This document shows positions 14,934 to 23,140 of a stretch of DNA of 39,430 nucleotides, piece after piece. Positions within the stretch are counted from its first letter, which is position 1. Every line of letters begins with the position of its first letter. Below the pieces are notes generated by a model. That model was not told the DNA's origin. It was given only the letters and a program-made list of their open reading frames with translations, and did not search any database. Made by a program: the position numbers and the translations under genes. Source of the stretch: Nocardiopsis potens DSM 45234. GTDB lineage: Bacteria; Actinomycetota; Actinomycetes; Streptosporangiales; Streptosporangiaceae. Location of the stretch: positions 1-39,430 of the forward strand of contig NZ_ANBB01000081.1 of assembly GCF_000341105.1 (NCBI RefSeq), given 5' to 3'.

Positions 14934-16163
14934 ATGCCCAACCCCTACGCACGGATATTCGCCGCCCCGGGAGCCAAAGGGTTCACCGCGGCGAGTCTGA
15001 TCGGGCGGATGCCCGTGGCCATGGCCAACATCGGCATCATCACGATGCTGTCGATCACCGAGGGGGACTACGCCCTGGCCGGCGCCGTCGCCGCCACGTT
15101 CACCCTGTCCATGGCGGTGATCGCGCCCCAGATCTCCCGGCTCGCGGACCGGCTCGGCCAGCACCGGGTGCTGCCGGCCGCCGCCGGGGCCGGCGTCGCC
15201 GGGCTCGGCCTGCTGCTCCTCGCCGTCCGGTTCGACCTGCCGGCGTGGACCTTCTTCGCGTTCGCCGTCCCCGCCGGGGCCATGCCGAACATGTCGGCGA
15301 TGGCGCGGGCCCGGTGGACCGAGCTCTACCGGGGCACGCCCCGGCTGCACACCGCCTACTCGTTCGAGTCGGTCGCCGACGAGATCGCCTTCATCACCGG
15401 GCCGGCCCTGTCCGTGGTGCTCAGCACCATGGCCTTCGCCCAGGGGGGACCGCTCGCCGCCGCCGTCCTCCTCGCCGTCGGCGTGCTGCTCTTCGCCGCG
15501 CAGCGGTCCACCGAACCGCCGGCCCGGCCGGCCGCGGCGGGGACCGGCGGGGCGGTGCTGCTGCGCAGCGCCCCGCTGGCGGTGCTCGCGCTGACCCTGC
15601 TGGCCGGCGGGGTCATCGTCGGCGCGGTCGACGTGGCCGCCGTCGCCTTCGCCGAGTCGCTGGGCGTACCCGGCGCCACCGGGATCGTGCTCTCCGCCTA
15701 CGCCCTCGGCTCGGCCGCCTCCGGGCTGGCCTTCGGCGCCCTGAACCTGCCCTGGCGGCCGCACCTGGTCCTGCTCGCCGCCGTCACCGGAACCGGCCTG
15801 ACCACCCTCCCCCTCCTGGTCGCCGGGAACATCTGGGCGCTCTCCGCGGCGGTCCTGCTCGCCGGGGTGTTCTTCGCGCCCACCATGATCCTGGTGATGA
15901 CGCTGATCGAGAAGGCGGTCCCGGCCTCCTCGCTGACCGAGGGGATGACCTGGGCGCTCACCGGGCTGACCGTCGGCACCGCGATCGGGACCTTCACCGC
16001 CGGCCTCGCCGTGGAGCGGGCCGGGACCGCCGGCGGCTTCGCGGTCACCGTCGCCGCCGGCGCGCTCATCGTGCTCATCGTCCTGCTCTCGCTGCGCCTG
16101 CTCGGGCGCTCGGTGCGCGCCGCCGAGGAGGAGGGGGCGCGGCACGCCGGCGCCGTCGGGTAG
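14934..16163 (+). CDS. MFS transporter
   Basis: This 409-residue polytopic membrane protein has about 12 hydrophobic segments, and its length fits single-domain MFS exporters. The loop after the second helix, SRLADRLGQHRVLP (from about residue 65), matches the MFS motif A region (G/S-x-x-x-D-R-x-G-R/H). The long central loop is near residue 190. Substrate cannot be read from sequence; drug or metabolite export is usual for TetR-linked members. A GAGGAGG ribosome site precedes ATG 14934. It is followed 51 bp later by the TetR gene on the same strand, probably in one transcript. The dyad over its promoter fits substrate-inducible derepression. Confidence 0.87.
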   Translation: MPNPYARIFAAPGAKGFTAASLIGRMPVAMANIGIITMLSITEGDYALAGAVAATFTLSMAVIAPQISRLADRLGQHRVLPAAAGAGVAGLGLLLLAVRFDLPAWTFFAFAVPAGAMPNMSAMARARWTELYRGTPRLHTAYSFESVADEIAFITGPALSVVLSTMAFAQGGPLAAAVLLAVGVLLFAAQRSTEPPARPAAAGTGGAVLLRSAPLAVLALTLLAGGVIVGAVDVAAVAFAESLGVPGATGIVLSAYALGSAASGLAFGALNLPWRPHLVLLAAVTGTGLTTLPLLVAGNIWALSAAVLLAGVFFAPTMILVMTLIEKAVPASSLTEGMTWALTGLTVGTAIGTFTAGLAVERAGTAGGFAVTVAAGALIVLIVLLSLRLLGRSVRAAEEEGARHAGAVG

Positions 16164-16214
16164 AACGGGGCTACCGGCCGCGCGGAGCGGCCCCGCCCCA
16201 CCCGAGGAGGAGCA

Positions 16215-16772
16215 CTGAGCGAGCCCACCACCGACGGGCGCAGGATCAAGGGCCTGCGCCGCCGGAACGCGCTCATCGAGGCGACCCTGCGCGTGATCGA
16301 GCGCGACGGGGTGGCCGGGGTCAGCCACCGCTCGGTCTCCCGGGAGGCCGGGCTGCCCACCTCGGCCACCACGTACTACTTCACCGGCCTGGGCGACCTG
16401 CTCACGGCGGCGCTGACCAGCGTCATGGAGGAGGATTCCGAGCGGATGCGCAGGCTCTCCGCGGGCGGGGACCGCCGGCGCGACCTCGCGGTGCTCCTCG
16501 CCGAGGTCGCCCGGGACCCGGGCCGGCTGCTCGCCGAGTACGAGCTGTTCCTGCTCGCGGCCCGCCGCCCGCACCTGCGCGAGGCGACCGACGGGTGGCT
16601 CCGGGCGGTCCGGGCCTTCGCCGGCGGCTACACCGGCGACCCGGTCCGGGCCCGCAACGTCGCCGGCGCCGTCGACGGCCTCCTCCTGCACAGTCTGCTC
16701 ACCGAGGAGAAGCCGACCGCGGACGAGTTCGAGGCGGCCCTCGCCGACCTCCTCCCCGACCCCGGCCGGTGA
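16215..16772 (+). CDS. TetR-family regulator, apparent CTG start
   Basis: This 185-residue regulator has the N-terminal HTH: ALIEATLRVIERDGVAGVSH, then VSREAGLPTSATTYYFTGLG (about residues 38-57). The C-terminal ligand domain is poorly conserved, as is normal. The start is unusual. From the in-frame stop of the MFS gene at 16163 onward there is no ATG, GTG or TTG in this frame until GTG 16293, which would delete helix 1 of the DNA-binding domain. The codon at 16215 is CTG, directly behind the strong ribosome site GAGGAGGAG. CTG initiation is therefore the best reading. It probably represses its own operon through the dyad at 14879-14894. Confidence 0.8.
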   Translation: MSEPTTDGRRIKGLRRRNALIEATLRVIERDGVAGVSHRSVSREAGLPTSATTYYFTGLGDLLTAALTSVMEEDSERMRRLSAGGDRRRDLAVLLAEVARDPGRLLAEYELFLLAARRPHLREATDGWLRAVRAFAGGYTGDPVRARNVAGAVDGLLLHSLLTEEKPTADEFEAALADLLPDPGR

Positions 16773-16900
16773 GGGCCGCCCGGGACGGGGGCGGCCCCCT
16801 TCCGGCAGGCCGGAGATCGGTGTGCTTTCCGCCGTGAACAGGGGAAATAGTGCTGTTTTCGGCGGTCTGCCGGATTCGGGGAAGTGTCCGGCGCCGCTGC

Positions 16901-16912
16901 TAGCGTCCGCGC
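16901..16912 (+). promoter_or_regulatory. Candidate -10 box and leaderless start for the TIGR02996/LRR gene
   Basis: TAGCGT (16901-16906) is followed 6 bp later by ATG 16913, the usual spacing from an actinomycete -10 box to a leaderless start codon. No ribosome site precedes the ATG. There is no clear -35. Confidence 0.35.
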
Positions 16913-17854
16913 ATGCAACTCGCGACCCTCGAACAGGCGCTGCGGGAGCGCCCCGGCGACCGCGCGTCGTGGATCGCCTATGCCGAGCGGCTCACCGAGC
17001 GGGGTGACGCGCGGGGCGAGCTGATCCGGCTGGAGCAGCGGCGCGAACGCCTCCCCCCGGTCCGCCGCGGCGAAGCGGAGCGGGAGATCGCCGCCCTGGT
17101 CGAAGAGCACCGCAAGGACTGGGACGCGGAGCTCCCGCCGGAGGCGGACGTCCTGGAACGCCGGTACGGGTTCGCCGCGAAGGTCCGCGTCGAATGGTCC
17201 GACCGCGCGCCGGTGGCCGTCAACGAGGTCATGCGCTCCCCCTTCGTGACCGCGCTGCAGCTCGCGCCGGACGACCGGATGGACGACGCCCCGTGGTACG
17301 AGGACCCGTGGGACGAGGCCCCCGGGGAGGAGCCGACCGAACCGCACCCGTCCCTCGACGCCGGCGCCCTGGCAACGCTCGACCTGGGCCGGCTCACCGA
17401 ACTCGAACTGCCCTACCTGCGGATCGGCGCGATCGGCGCCGGGGCGCTCGCCGTCTCGGCGCACGTCCGCGCCGACCCCTCCGGAACCGGAGCGGCCGGG
17501 GCGGGCCGGCTGGACGCCCTCGACCTGCGGTACTGCGGCATCGGCGACTCCGGGCTGGCCGGGCTCGCGGACTCCCCGCGCTTCAGCGGCGCCCGCCGCC
17601 TGCACCTGCAGCGGAACATGCTCACCGCGGAGGGCGTGCGCGCACTGCACCGCTTCGACCGGCTGACCGAGCTCGACCTGCGCTACAACGACCTCGGCGA
17701 GGAGGGGGTGCGGGCCCTGCTCGCGGCGCCGTTCGCCGGCTCGCTCCGCCGGCTCCTCCTCAACCCCGCCGACACCGGGGCCGGCGGCGCGCGGATGCTC
17801 GCCTCGGCCACCCTGCTACCCCCCGGAATCCGCAGCTATTGGAGGAGCGTATGA
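16913..17854 (+). CDS. TIGR02996-domain leucine-rich-repeat protein
   Basis: This is a 313-residue soluble protein. Residues about 1-45 (RASWIAYAERLTERGDARGE, then LIRLEQ) match the TIGR02996 repeat-companion domain, which is most frequent in planctomycetes and myxobacteria and rarer in actinomycetes. Residues about 155-290 form degenerate leucine-rich repeats: LTELELPYL, LDALDLRYCGIGDSGL, ARRLHLQRNMLTAEGV and LTELDLRYNDLGEEGV. These read like ribonuclease-inhibitor-type LRRs and suggest a protein-binding surface. An acidic, Pro/Trp-rich loop (about 125-145) separates the two. The gene overlaps the next by four bases (ATGA), so the two products are probably made together. The binding target is unknown; the oxygenase partner is the first candidate. 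Confidence 0.75.
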   Translation: MQLATLEQALRERPGDRASWIAYAERLTERGDARGELIRLEQRRERLPPVRRGEAEREIAALVEEHRKDWDAELPPEADVLERRYGFAAKVRVEWSDRAPVAVNEVMRSPFVTALQLAPDDRMDDAPWYEDPWDEAPGEEPTEPHPSLDAGALATLDLGRLTELELPYLRIGAIGAGALAVSAHVRADPSGTGAAGAGRLDALDLRYCGIGDSGLAGLADSPRFSGARRLHLQRNMLTAEGVRALHRFDRLTELDLRYNDLGEEGVRALLAAPFAGSLRRLLLNPADTGAGGARMLASATLLPPGIRSYWRSV

Positions 17855-19704
17855 GCACCGGTCTGCGCGACCGTTTCTTCGCCCTGTCGTCCGGCGAGGC
17901 CTCGGCGGAGGAGGCCGCCCGGTACCGCGCCGAGGTCGACGCCAACCACGCCGGCCCCGCCGCGGTGGTCGACGGACTCTCGGTCTCCTGGCACCCCACG
18001 GCGCGCTTCAAGTCGGTGCGCTTCGTCGAGGCCGACCGGATCGACGCCGCGGTGCGCGACTCGTTCGCCCGCCCCAGCGCGGAGGCGCCGTACCTGGCCG
18101 CGGTCTTCGTCGACCCGCTCGAACTGTCCTTCCGCACCTTCGAGAACATCCTCCCGCTCGACCACCTGTTCGCGGAGGCCGCCGCGGGCTTCGAGCTCAC
18201 CGGGCGGGAGGAGGTCGCCGAGGGCGCGTACACCTTCTCGCTGCGGCTCCCGGGCCCCGCCCGGGCCGCGCTGGAGGGCCTCGACTCGCTGGGCCTGTAC
18301 GTCCCGCCGCTCAACGCAGCCTCGCGCGGCGGCGACCGGTTCATCTTCCACTCGGCGCTGCTGGCCGAGGCGCTCACCGGGGCCGTGGCGAAGGCCCTGC
18401 CGGAGCCCCTGCTGGACGGCTTCTCGCACGTGAACCCGGTGTTCCGGTGCAACCGGTTCGAACCGGGCGACGCCAACTTCCACCGGCACCTCGACACCCC
18501 CTACTACGACGGCGCACGCGGCCACGTCTCCCGGTACACGGTGCTGCTGTACCTCACCGGCGGGTCCGGCGACCCCGTCCTGGACCTCTCCGGCGGCGCC
18601 GCGCTCACCGAGATCGCGCCCTTCACCTGCGTGCTCTTCGACCAGCGGTACGAGCACGAGGGCGCCCCCTACCGGGACGGCCGCAAGGTCTTCCTCCGCA
18701 CCGAGCTCGTCTTCACCGACCCGGGCACCGGGCACGATCCGGAGATCGGCGCGCTGTTCAGCAAGGCGTGCTACCTGACCGGCGAGAGCGTGTTCGCCCC
18801 CGAGCTCGCCCGGCACGCCGACGACTACTACGACCGGGTCGCGCGGGCGCACTGGAACGGCCTCGCCCCCGGCCCCGACCGCGAGCCCTTCGTGCACAAG
18901 CGCTTCGGGGGCGTGGACTACGTCGCGAACGGCTACGACTTCTGGTTCCCCGAGAGCGGGGAGCTCTCGCTCGCCGAGTGCGCCGCGATCACCTTGATGG
19001 ACTACTTCAACTGCCGGATCGGCGAGACCTCGTTCCGCGCCCGGTGCGACTCCGAGGTGATCGAGGCCGAGGACACCGCCTGGATCCCCGGGTTCCTCCG
19101 GGAGCGGAGCGGGGGCTCGGCGGTCCCGCCGTTCGACAAGTCCCTCCTCTTCCCGGAGCCGGAGCGGCCGGTCGCCGACGCCGAGATGCCCTGCTGCTCG
19201 TTCCACGGCATGGACGGGATGGACACCACCCGCAGCGAGGAGGTCATCGACTGCTACATCGAGGCCCAGGAGGAGGCGAAGGCCGAGGTCATGCCCGCGC
19301 CGATCCTGATCCTCGGCGAGGAGGCCGTCCTCGACCCGGACCGCTTCGCGGTCCAGGGCAACCGGATCCACGTCCTCGGGAAGAGCGCCCTCGCCCCGGT
19401 GAACTTCGCCGCCTGCCAGGGCCCCGGCTTCGCCTCCGGCGACTTCGTCGACACCGCGACCACCGTCGGCGCGGTGGACCTCCTCGTCCCGCCGATCCTC
19501 TTCACCGAGTCCGAGGGCTGCTACCACCTGCGGTTCGACTTCTTCCGCAACTCCTGGACGGCCGGCCACCAGGAGCAGACCGCGGCGCTGATCCCGGTGA
19601 TCCGCCCGCTGGAGGAGTCCGACTTCCACTTCGACGAGGACGACTACTACGACGAGGACGAGTACGACGAGGAAGACGAAGAAGAGGAGGAGGACGAGGA
19701 ATAG
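17851..19704 (+). CDS. 2OG-Fe(II) oxygenase-like protein with acidic tail
   Basis: This is a 617-residue protein. The first half contains a double-stranded beta-helix oxygenase site: His213-x-Asp215 in NFHRHLDTPYYD, a distal His269 in RYEHEGAPY, and Arg283 in FLRTELVF positioned to bind 2-oxoglutarate. This is the prolyl-hydroxylase-like arrangement. Residues 300-590 are a conserved-looking region of unknown fold with several Cys (for example MPCCSFHG), which might bind metal. The last 25 or so residues are almost all Asp, Glu and Tyr. ATG 17851 has a GGAGGAG ribosome site and overlaps the LRR gene. It may hydroxylate a protein chosen by the LRR partner; this is inference. Confidence 0.7.
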   Translation: MSTGLRDRFFALSSGEASAEEAARYRAEVDANHAGPAAVVDGLSVSWHPTARFKSVRFVEADRIDAAVRDSFARPSAEAPYLAAVFVDPLELSFRTFENILPLDHLFAEAAAGFELTGREEVAEGAYTFSLRLPGPARAALEGLDSLGLYVPPLNAASRGGDRFIFHSALLAEALTGAVAKALPEPLLDGFSHVNPVFRCNRFEPGDANFHRHLDTPYYDGARGHVSRYTVLLYLTGGSGDPVLDLSGGAALTEIAPFTCVLFDQRYEHEGAPYRDGRKVFLRTELVFTDPGTGHDPEIGALFSKACYLTGESVFAPELARHADDYYDRVARAHWNGLAPGPDREPFVHKRFGGVDYVANGYDFWFPESGELSLAECAAITLMDYFNCRIGETSFRARCDSEVIEAEDTAWIPGFLRERSGGSAVPPFDKSLLFPEPERPVADAEMPCCSFHGMDGMDTTRSEEVIDCYIEAQEEAKAEVMPAPILILGEEAVLDPDRFAVQGNRIHVLGKSALAPVNFAACQGPGFASGDFVDTATTVGAVDLLVPPILFTESEGCYHLRFDFFRNSWTAGHQEQTAALIPVIRPLEESDFHFDEDDYYDEDEYDEEDEEEEEDEE

Positions 19705-19740
19705 CGGGCGCCACCGGCCCGCTCCGGGGCGGGCCGGGCG

Positions 19741-20373
19741 CTACGCGTCCGGGGCGGCGGGCGCGACCGGCTGGCGGAGGACGGTGCGCCGCTTCCCGGG
19801 GGCGGTCCGGCGGAAGTCGCTGAGGTAGATCTCGTGGTGCCGGCCGGCCATCCGCAGCCCGCTGCCGGGGATGAACTCGCGGTGCAGCCGCGCGAGCACC
19901 TCCGCCTCCTCGTCGAACGGGCCGACGTGCAGCGTCTGCACGCACCGCCCCTCGGAGAGCGCCTCCAGGCGGACGTCGCCGAGGCGCTCCGGGCGGTTCC
20001 GGGCGCCGGCCTGCTCGACGGCGGCGGTGAACATGTCCGGGCCGATCCACTCCGGGACCATGATCATCAGCGTCCACTCCCACCGCGACTTGTCCCGGGC
20101 CGAGGTGAAGGAGTCCATGTCCTCGGCCCACCACAGGCCCTCCAGCGGCGGGACGACGTAGTCGCGTCCGAGCTCCAGCCTGCTGGCGAACTTCAGCTTG
20201 TAGGCCACCGGGTAGAGGGCCTCGACCGCGCCGGCGAACACCGGCGAGGTGTTCGGGTCGCCGTGCCCGTCGACCATGAGGTACCGCAGGTCGGGCACGT
20301 CCAGGAGCCGGAACCGGCCCTGCCGGGCCCGGTAGGCGTCGAGCGTCTTCTTGAAGTCGGTCTTGTCCGCCAT
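19741..20373 (-). CDS. GyrI-like small-molecule-binding domain protein
   Basis: This 210-residue stand-alone protein resembles the GyrI-like/AraC effector-binding fold. It opens FKKTLDAYRARQGRFRLLDV and continues LRYLMVDGHGDPNTS near residue 30. Later landmarks are the EGLWWAEDM and WEWTLMIMVPEWI segments, and the end LRMAGRHHEIYLSDFRRT is typical of the family. Members bind or hydrolyse small, often toxic, compounds and have no DNA-binding domain. It is convergent with the oxygenase gene, whose stop is 36 bp away. A small dyad resembling a MerR-type operator lies about 55 bp upstream of the start. The exact ligand is unknown. Confidence 0.85.
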   Translation of the reverse strand: MADKTDFKKTLDAYRARQGRFRLLDVPDLRYLMVDGHGDPNTSPVFAGAVEALYPVAYKLKFASRLELGRDYVVPPLEGLWWAEDMDSFTSARDKSRWEWTLMIMVPEWIGPDMFTAAVEQAGARNRPERLGDVRLEALSEGRCVQTLHVGPFDEEAEVLARLHREFIPGSGLRMAGRHHEIYLSDFRRTAPGKRRTVLRQPVAPAAPDA

Positions 20374-20426
20374 CGGGAACCTGGGCTCGGGGTGCGAGCC
20401 GCGCCCTCTCTGCCTCCAGGGGTCAG

Positions 20427-20444
20427 GGAGTAGGAGGATACTCC
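20427..20444 (-). promoter_or_regulatory. 18-bp dyad upstream of the GyrI-like gene
   Basis: GGAGTA and TACTCC flank a 6-bp centre (GGAGTAGGAGGATACTCC). Dyads of this size, often inside a long promoter spacer, are used by MerR-family activators, which commonly control genes with GyrI-type effector domains. No MerR gene is in the window. Confidence 0.35.
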
Positions 20445-20520
20445 GCGCGCCTGCGGGCGGGTCGTGCGTTCCGCGCCGGGCGGCAGCGGCGGCACCGGTC
20501 CGGGAAGCAGGGCCCCCGGG

Positions 20521-22089
20521 TCACGGCGGGGTGCGGTGCGCCCGGAGGACGGCGAGGGCGCCCGCGGCGGCCGCCGCGGCGAGCCCGCAGAGCAGCACGG
20601 TCGGGGCGGCCGCCTCCCCGGGGTGGCCGGAGACCGCCAGCAGCGGCCAGGCGGGCGGGAGGAGGAGCAGCGCCCGCCCCCAGGCCTCGGGCAGGGACCA
20701 GGCCGCCACCGGCAGCAGGACCGAGACCGCGCCGGCGGCCTTCACCACCACCAGCGCCTCGACCTTGTTCCCCGCCAGTGCGGCGGTGGCCAGGACGATC
20801 AGCGGGGCCTGGGCGGCCGCGAGCAGCACCGCGGTCAGCGCCTGCGGCCACGGCCAGGGCGCGGGCGCCAGTCCCGACAGCGGGACCGCGACCGCCAGGC
20901 CGAGCAGCGCGAGCGCGGCCGCGCTCGCCGCCCGCAGGGCGAGGTAGGCGCCCGGCGGCAGCGGCGATGCCCGGAGCACCGAGAGGATCCGCTCGTCGGC
21001 GTCGTCGATGAGCCGCAGCGCCACCGCGGACCCGGCCATCACCGGAACGTGCAGCAGCACCAGCGCCGCGAACAGCGCCGGAGCCGCCGGGGCCGGGTCG
21101 AGGCCCTGCGACCGCTCGGCGAAGGCGGCGGCCGGAGGGTAGAGGAACCGCAGCAGCAGCGCCAGCGGCAGCGGCGCCACGGCGATGGCGGCCAGCAGCG
21201 GGTCGTGCGCGGATCCCAGCAGGTCGAAGCGGGCGAAGGCGGCGACCGCCCCGCCGCGCACCCGGCCCGGCCGGGGCTCCGGGCGGGGATCCGGGCGGGG
21301 AGCGCGGGGCCGGGGGCGGAGTGCGGCGGCGGCCGCGGGGCCGCGCCGCGCCTGCTCCTCGGGTTCCGCCCGCCGGGCGGCCCACGCCCAGGCCGCGGCG
21401 GCGCACACCGTCGTCCACGCGCAGGCCGCGAGCGCCGAGGCGGACGGCGGGACCCCGGCGGCGCCGCTCCGGATCAGCTCGGCGGCGCCGGTGGTGGGCA
21501 CGGCGAACACCGCGGGGCCGTCCGCGGCGCCGGCCAGGTGCAGCCCGGGCAGGGCGACCAGCGGCGCGACCCAGGGCACCGCGGCGAAGGCGGCGCCCAG
21601 CAGGGTGCGCGCCCGGGCCCCGGCGGCCATGCAGACCGCCACCAGGATCACCGAGGTCAGCGCCACGCCCGCGCAGACCAGCGCGATGGAGGCGGCGCGC
21701 GGCACCGGTCCGTCGGCCGGGACGGCCGCGGCGACGGGCAGCGCCATGGCCGCCGCGGCGGCGGTGAGCAGCACCAGGCGCGCCGCCACCGCTTCGGCGG
21801 GGCGCAGCGGCGCGGCCGCGCGCGCCGCCTCGGCGCCCTCGGTGCGCTCGAAGAGCAGCAGCCCGACGGCGATGAGCGCGCCGAACCCGGCGGTGTCCAG
21901 GAACAGCACGAACGGGGCGAGGGCGCGGGCGGCCGCCGCCGGGAGCAGCGCCATGGCCGCCGCCCACAGCACCGCCAGCACGGCGGCCAGCGGCAGCACC
22001 CGGTAGCGCAGCGCGATCCGGGCCTCCAGCACCAGAGCCGCCCGAAACCGCCGGAGCCCGCCGGCGCGCCCTGCGGTTCCTCTGCTCAT
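20521..22089 (-). CDS. ABC-2-type permease, two half-permeases fused
   Basis: This is a 522-residue membrane protein. The N-terminal half (1-235) has about six hydrophobic segments and LLFERTEGAEAARAAAPLRP. It corresponds to the separate permease at 28354-29088, which reads LFFEKGERTLFALTVSPLRF. The C-terminal half (about 280-522) has DDADERILSVLRASPLPP and matches the permease at 27612-28352, which has LEEKDSGTLQALRVAPVS. A Pro/Arg-rich linker (about 240-280) joins them. It therefore looks like a fusion of a fluoroquinolone-type export permease pair (the Rv2686c/Rv2687c group of M. tuberculosis). It works with the ATPase at 22277-23140. Start codon ATG 22089 overlaps a small upstream frame by four bases. 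Confidence 0.82.
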   Translation of the reverse strand: MSRGTAGRAGGLRRFRAALVLEARIALRYRVLPLAAVLAVLWAAAMALLPAAAARALAPFVLFLDTAGFGALIAVGLLLFERTEGAEAARAAAPLRPAEAVAARLVLLTAAAAAMALPVAAAVPADGPVPRAASIALVCAGVALTSVILVAVCMAAGARARTLLGAAFAAVPWVAPLVALPGLHLAGAADGPAVFAVPTTGAAELIRSGAAGVPPSASALAACAWTTVCAAAAWAWAARRAEPEEQARRGPAAAAALRPRPRAPRPDPRPEPRPGRVRGGAVAAFARFDLLGSAHDPLLAAIAVAPLPLALLLRFLYPPAAAFAERSQGLDPAPAAPALFAALVLLHVPVMAGSAVALRLIDDADERILSVLRASPLPPGAYLALRAASAAALALLGLAVAVPLSGLAPAPWPWPQALTAVLLAAAQAPLIVLATAALAGNKVEALVVVKAAGAVSVLLPVAAWSLPEAWGRALLLLPPAWPLLAVSGHPGEAAAPTVLLCGLAAAAAAGALAVLRAHRTPP

Positions 22090-22228
22090 CGCCGGTCCCC
22101 GCCTTTTCCCTGGGCCGCCCGGGCGCGGGTCCTTCTCCGCCGGGCCCCGGCGCTGCCTCCTCCCCTGGTCCCGGCCCGTCGGAGCCCGCCGGTGCGCTTT
22201 CCGGTTCCTCTGCTCATCGTCGGTCCCG
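22053..22228. repeat. 48-bp duplication of the permease gene 5' end
   Basis: 22053-22100, covering the permease start codon, is repeated at 22181-22228 with 42 of 48 bases identical (counted by eye). The outer copy has its own ATG (22217) and opens a 43-codon minus-strand frame (22086-22217) beginning MSRGTGKRTGGLRR, like the permease's MSRGTAGRAGGLRR. That frame stops at 22086 and overlaps the permease start in an ATGA. It may be a coupled leader peptide or a decaying duplicate. Confidence 0.6.
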
Positions 22229-22276
22229 GGCCCGGTGGGGTGGGGCCCGGAGGGGGCTGAGGGGGACCGGGCGCCG

Positions 22277-23140
22277 TCACAGCCGGACCTTGGTGACCTC
22301 GGCGAAGACCTCGTCCAGGGCGGCTTCGCGGGTGTGCAGGGAGGCCAGGCCGCCGCCGGCGATGATCCGGGACAGCTCGGCGGCGTCGTCCGGGAGGGCG
22401 GGGTCGAAGGTGCGCCGCCGCAGCGCGCCGTGCTCGGTGTACTCGGCGCGCAGCCCGGGGCGGCCGTGGCGGAGCTTGAAGGCGGCCGGGGTGTCCACGG
22501 CGGCGATGCGGCCGCCGGCGACGAAGGCCACCCGGTCGCAGAGCCGCTCGGCGGTGGTCATGTCGTGCGTGCTCAGCAGCACGGCGGCGCCGCGGTCGGC
22601 CTCGGCCCGCACGATCGCGCGGATCCGGGCGGCGCGCACCGGGTCCTGCCCGGAGGTGGGCTCGTCCAGCAGGAGCAGCCGGGGCCGGTTGATCAGGGCG
22701 CGGGCCAGGTTCAGCCGCATCCGCATGCCCTTGGACAGCTCCGCGACCCGCCGGTCGGCCTCGGCGCCCAGGTCCAGCCGGTCCAGCAGCTTCCCGGGGT
22801 CCTCCACGGGCCCGCGGTAGAGGGAGGCGAAGGCGGCCAGGTTCTCCCGGGCGGTCAGCCGGGTGTAGGCCGCGGGCAGTTCGAAGCCCACGCCGACGTG
22901 CTCGAAGTAGTCGGACCCCCACTCGGGCAGCGGGCGGCCCAGGGCGCGCACCGTGCCGCCGTAGCCGCGGACCACCCGGGTCAGCACCTTCTGCACGGTC
23001 GACTTGCCCGCCCCGGAGGGGCCGAGGAGGCCGAAGACCTCGCCCGGTGCGACCTGGAAGGTCATCGCGCGCACGGCAGGGCGCGGCGCGCCCCGGTAGC
23101 GCACCTCCAGGCCGTCGGCGCGGACCGCGGCGCCGGTCAC
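22277..23140 (-). CDS. ABC exporter ATP-binding protein
   Basis: This 287-residue ATPase has Walker A GPSGAGKST (near residue 40), the signature LSKGMRMRL (in place of LSGGQ), Walker B LLLLDEPTSGQDP and a switch His in LLSTHDM. The SKGM signature, and the FELPAAYTRLTARENLAAF segment before it, are shared with the ATPase at 29085-30002, so the two are paralogues of the Rv2688c-like export group. The GTG start (23140) overlaps the TetR stop codon (GTGA), and the permease gene follows 187 bp downstream. It would power the fused permease, probably exporting a hydrophobic drug-like compound. Substrate is not readable from sequence. Confidence 0.9.
   Translation of the reverse strand: MTGAAVRADGLEVRYRGAPRPAVRAMTFQVAPGEVFGLLGPSGAGKSTVQKVLTRVVRGYGGTVRALGRPLPEWGSDYFEHVGVGFELPAAYTRLTARENLAAFASLYRGPVEDPGKLLDRLDLGAEADRRVAELSKGMRMRLNLARALINRPRLLLLDEPTSGQDPVRAARIRAIVRAEADRGAAVLLSTHDMTTAERLCDRVAFVAGGRIAAVDTPAAFKLRHGRPGLRAEYTEHGALRRRTFDPALPDDAAELSRIIAGGGLASLHTREAALDEVFAEVTKVRL

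Noticed and set aside
14604-16691. Very long open frame on the minus strand opposite the MFS and TetR genes
   Set aside because: Its Gly/Gln/Arg/Pro-rich translation has no motif, and it mirrors the real genes' GC-biased third positions; the plus-strand genes have clear domains.
13828-16772. Thioesterase plus MFS plus TetR as a piece of an NRPS/PKS cluster
   Set aside because: No carrier, adenylation, condensation or ketosynthase domain occurs in the window, so a biosynthetic cluster cannot be supported.
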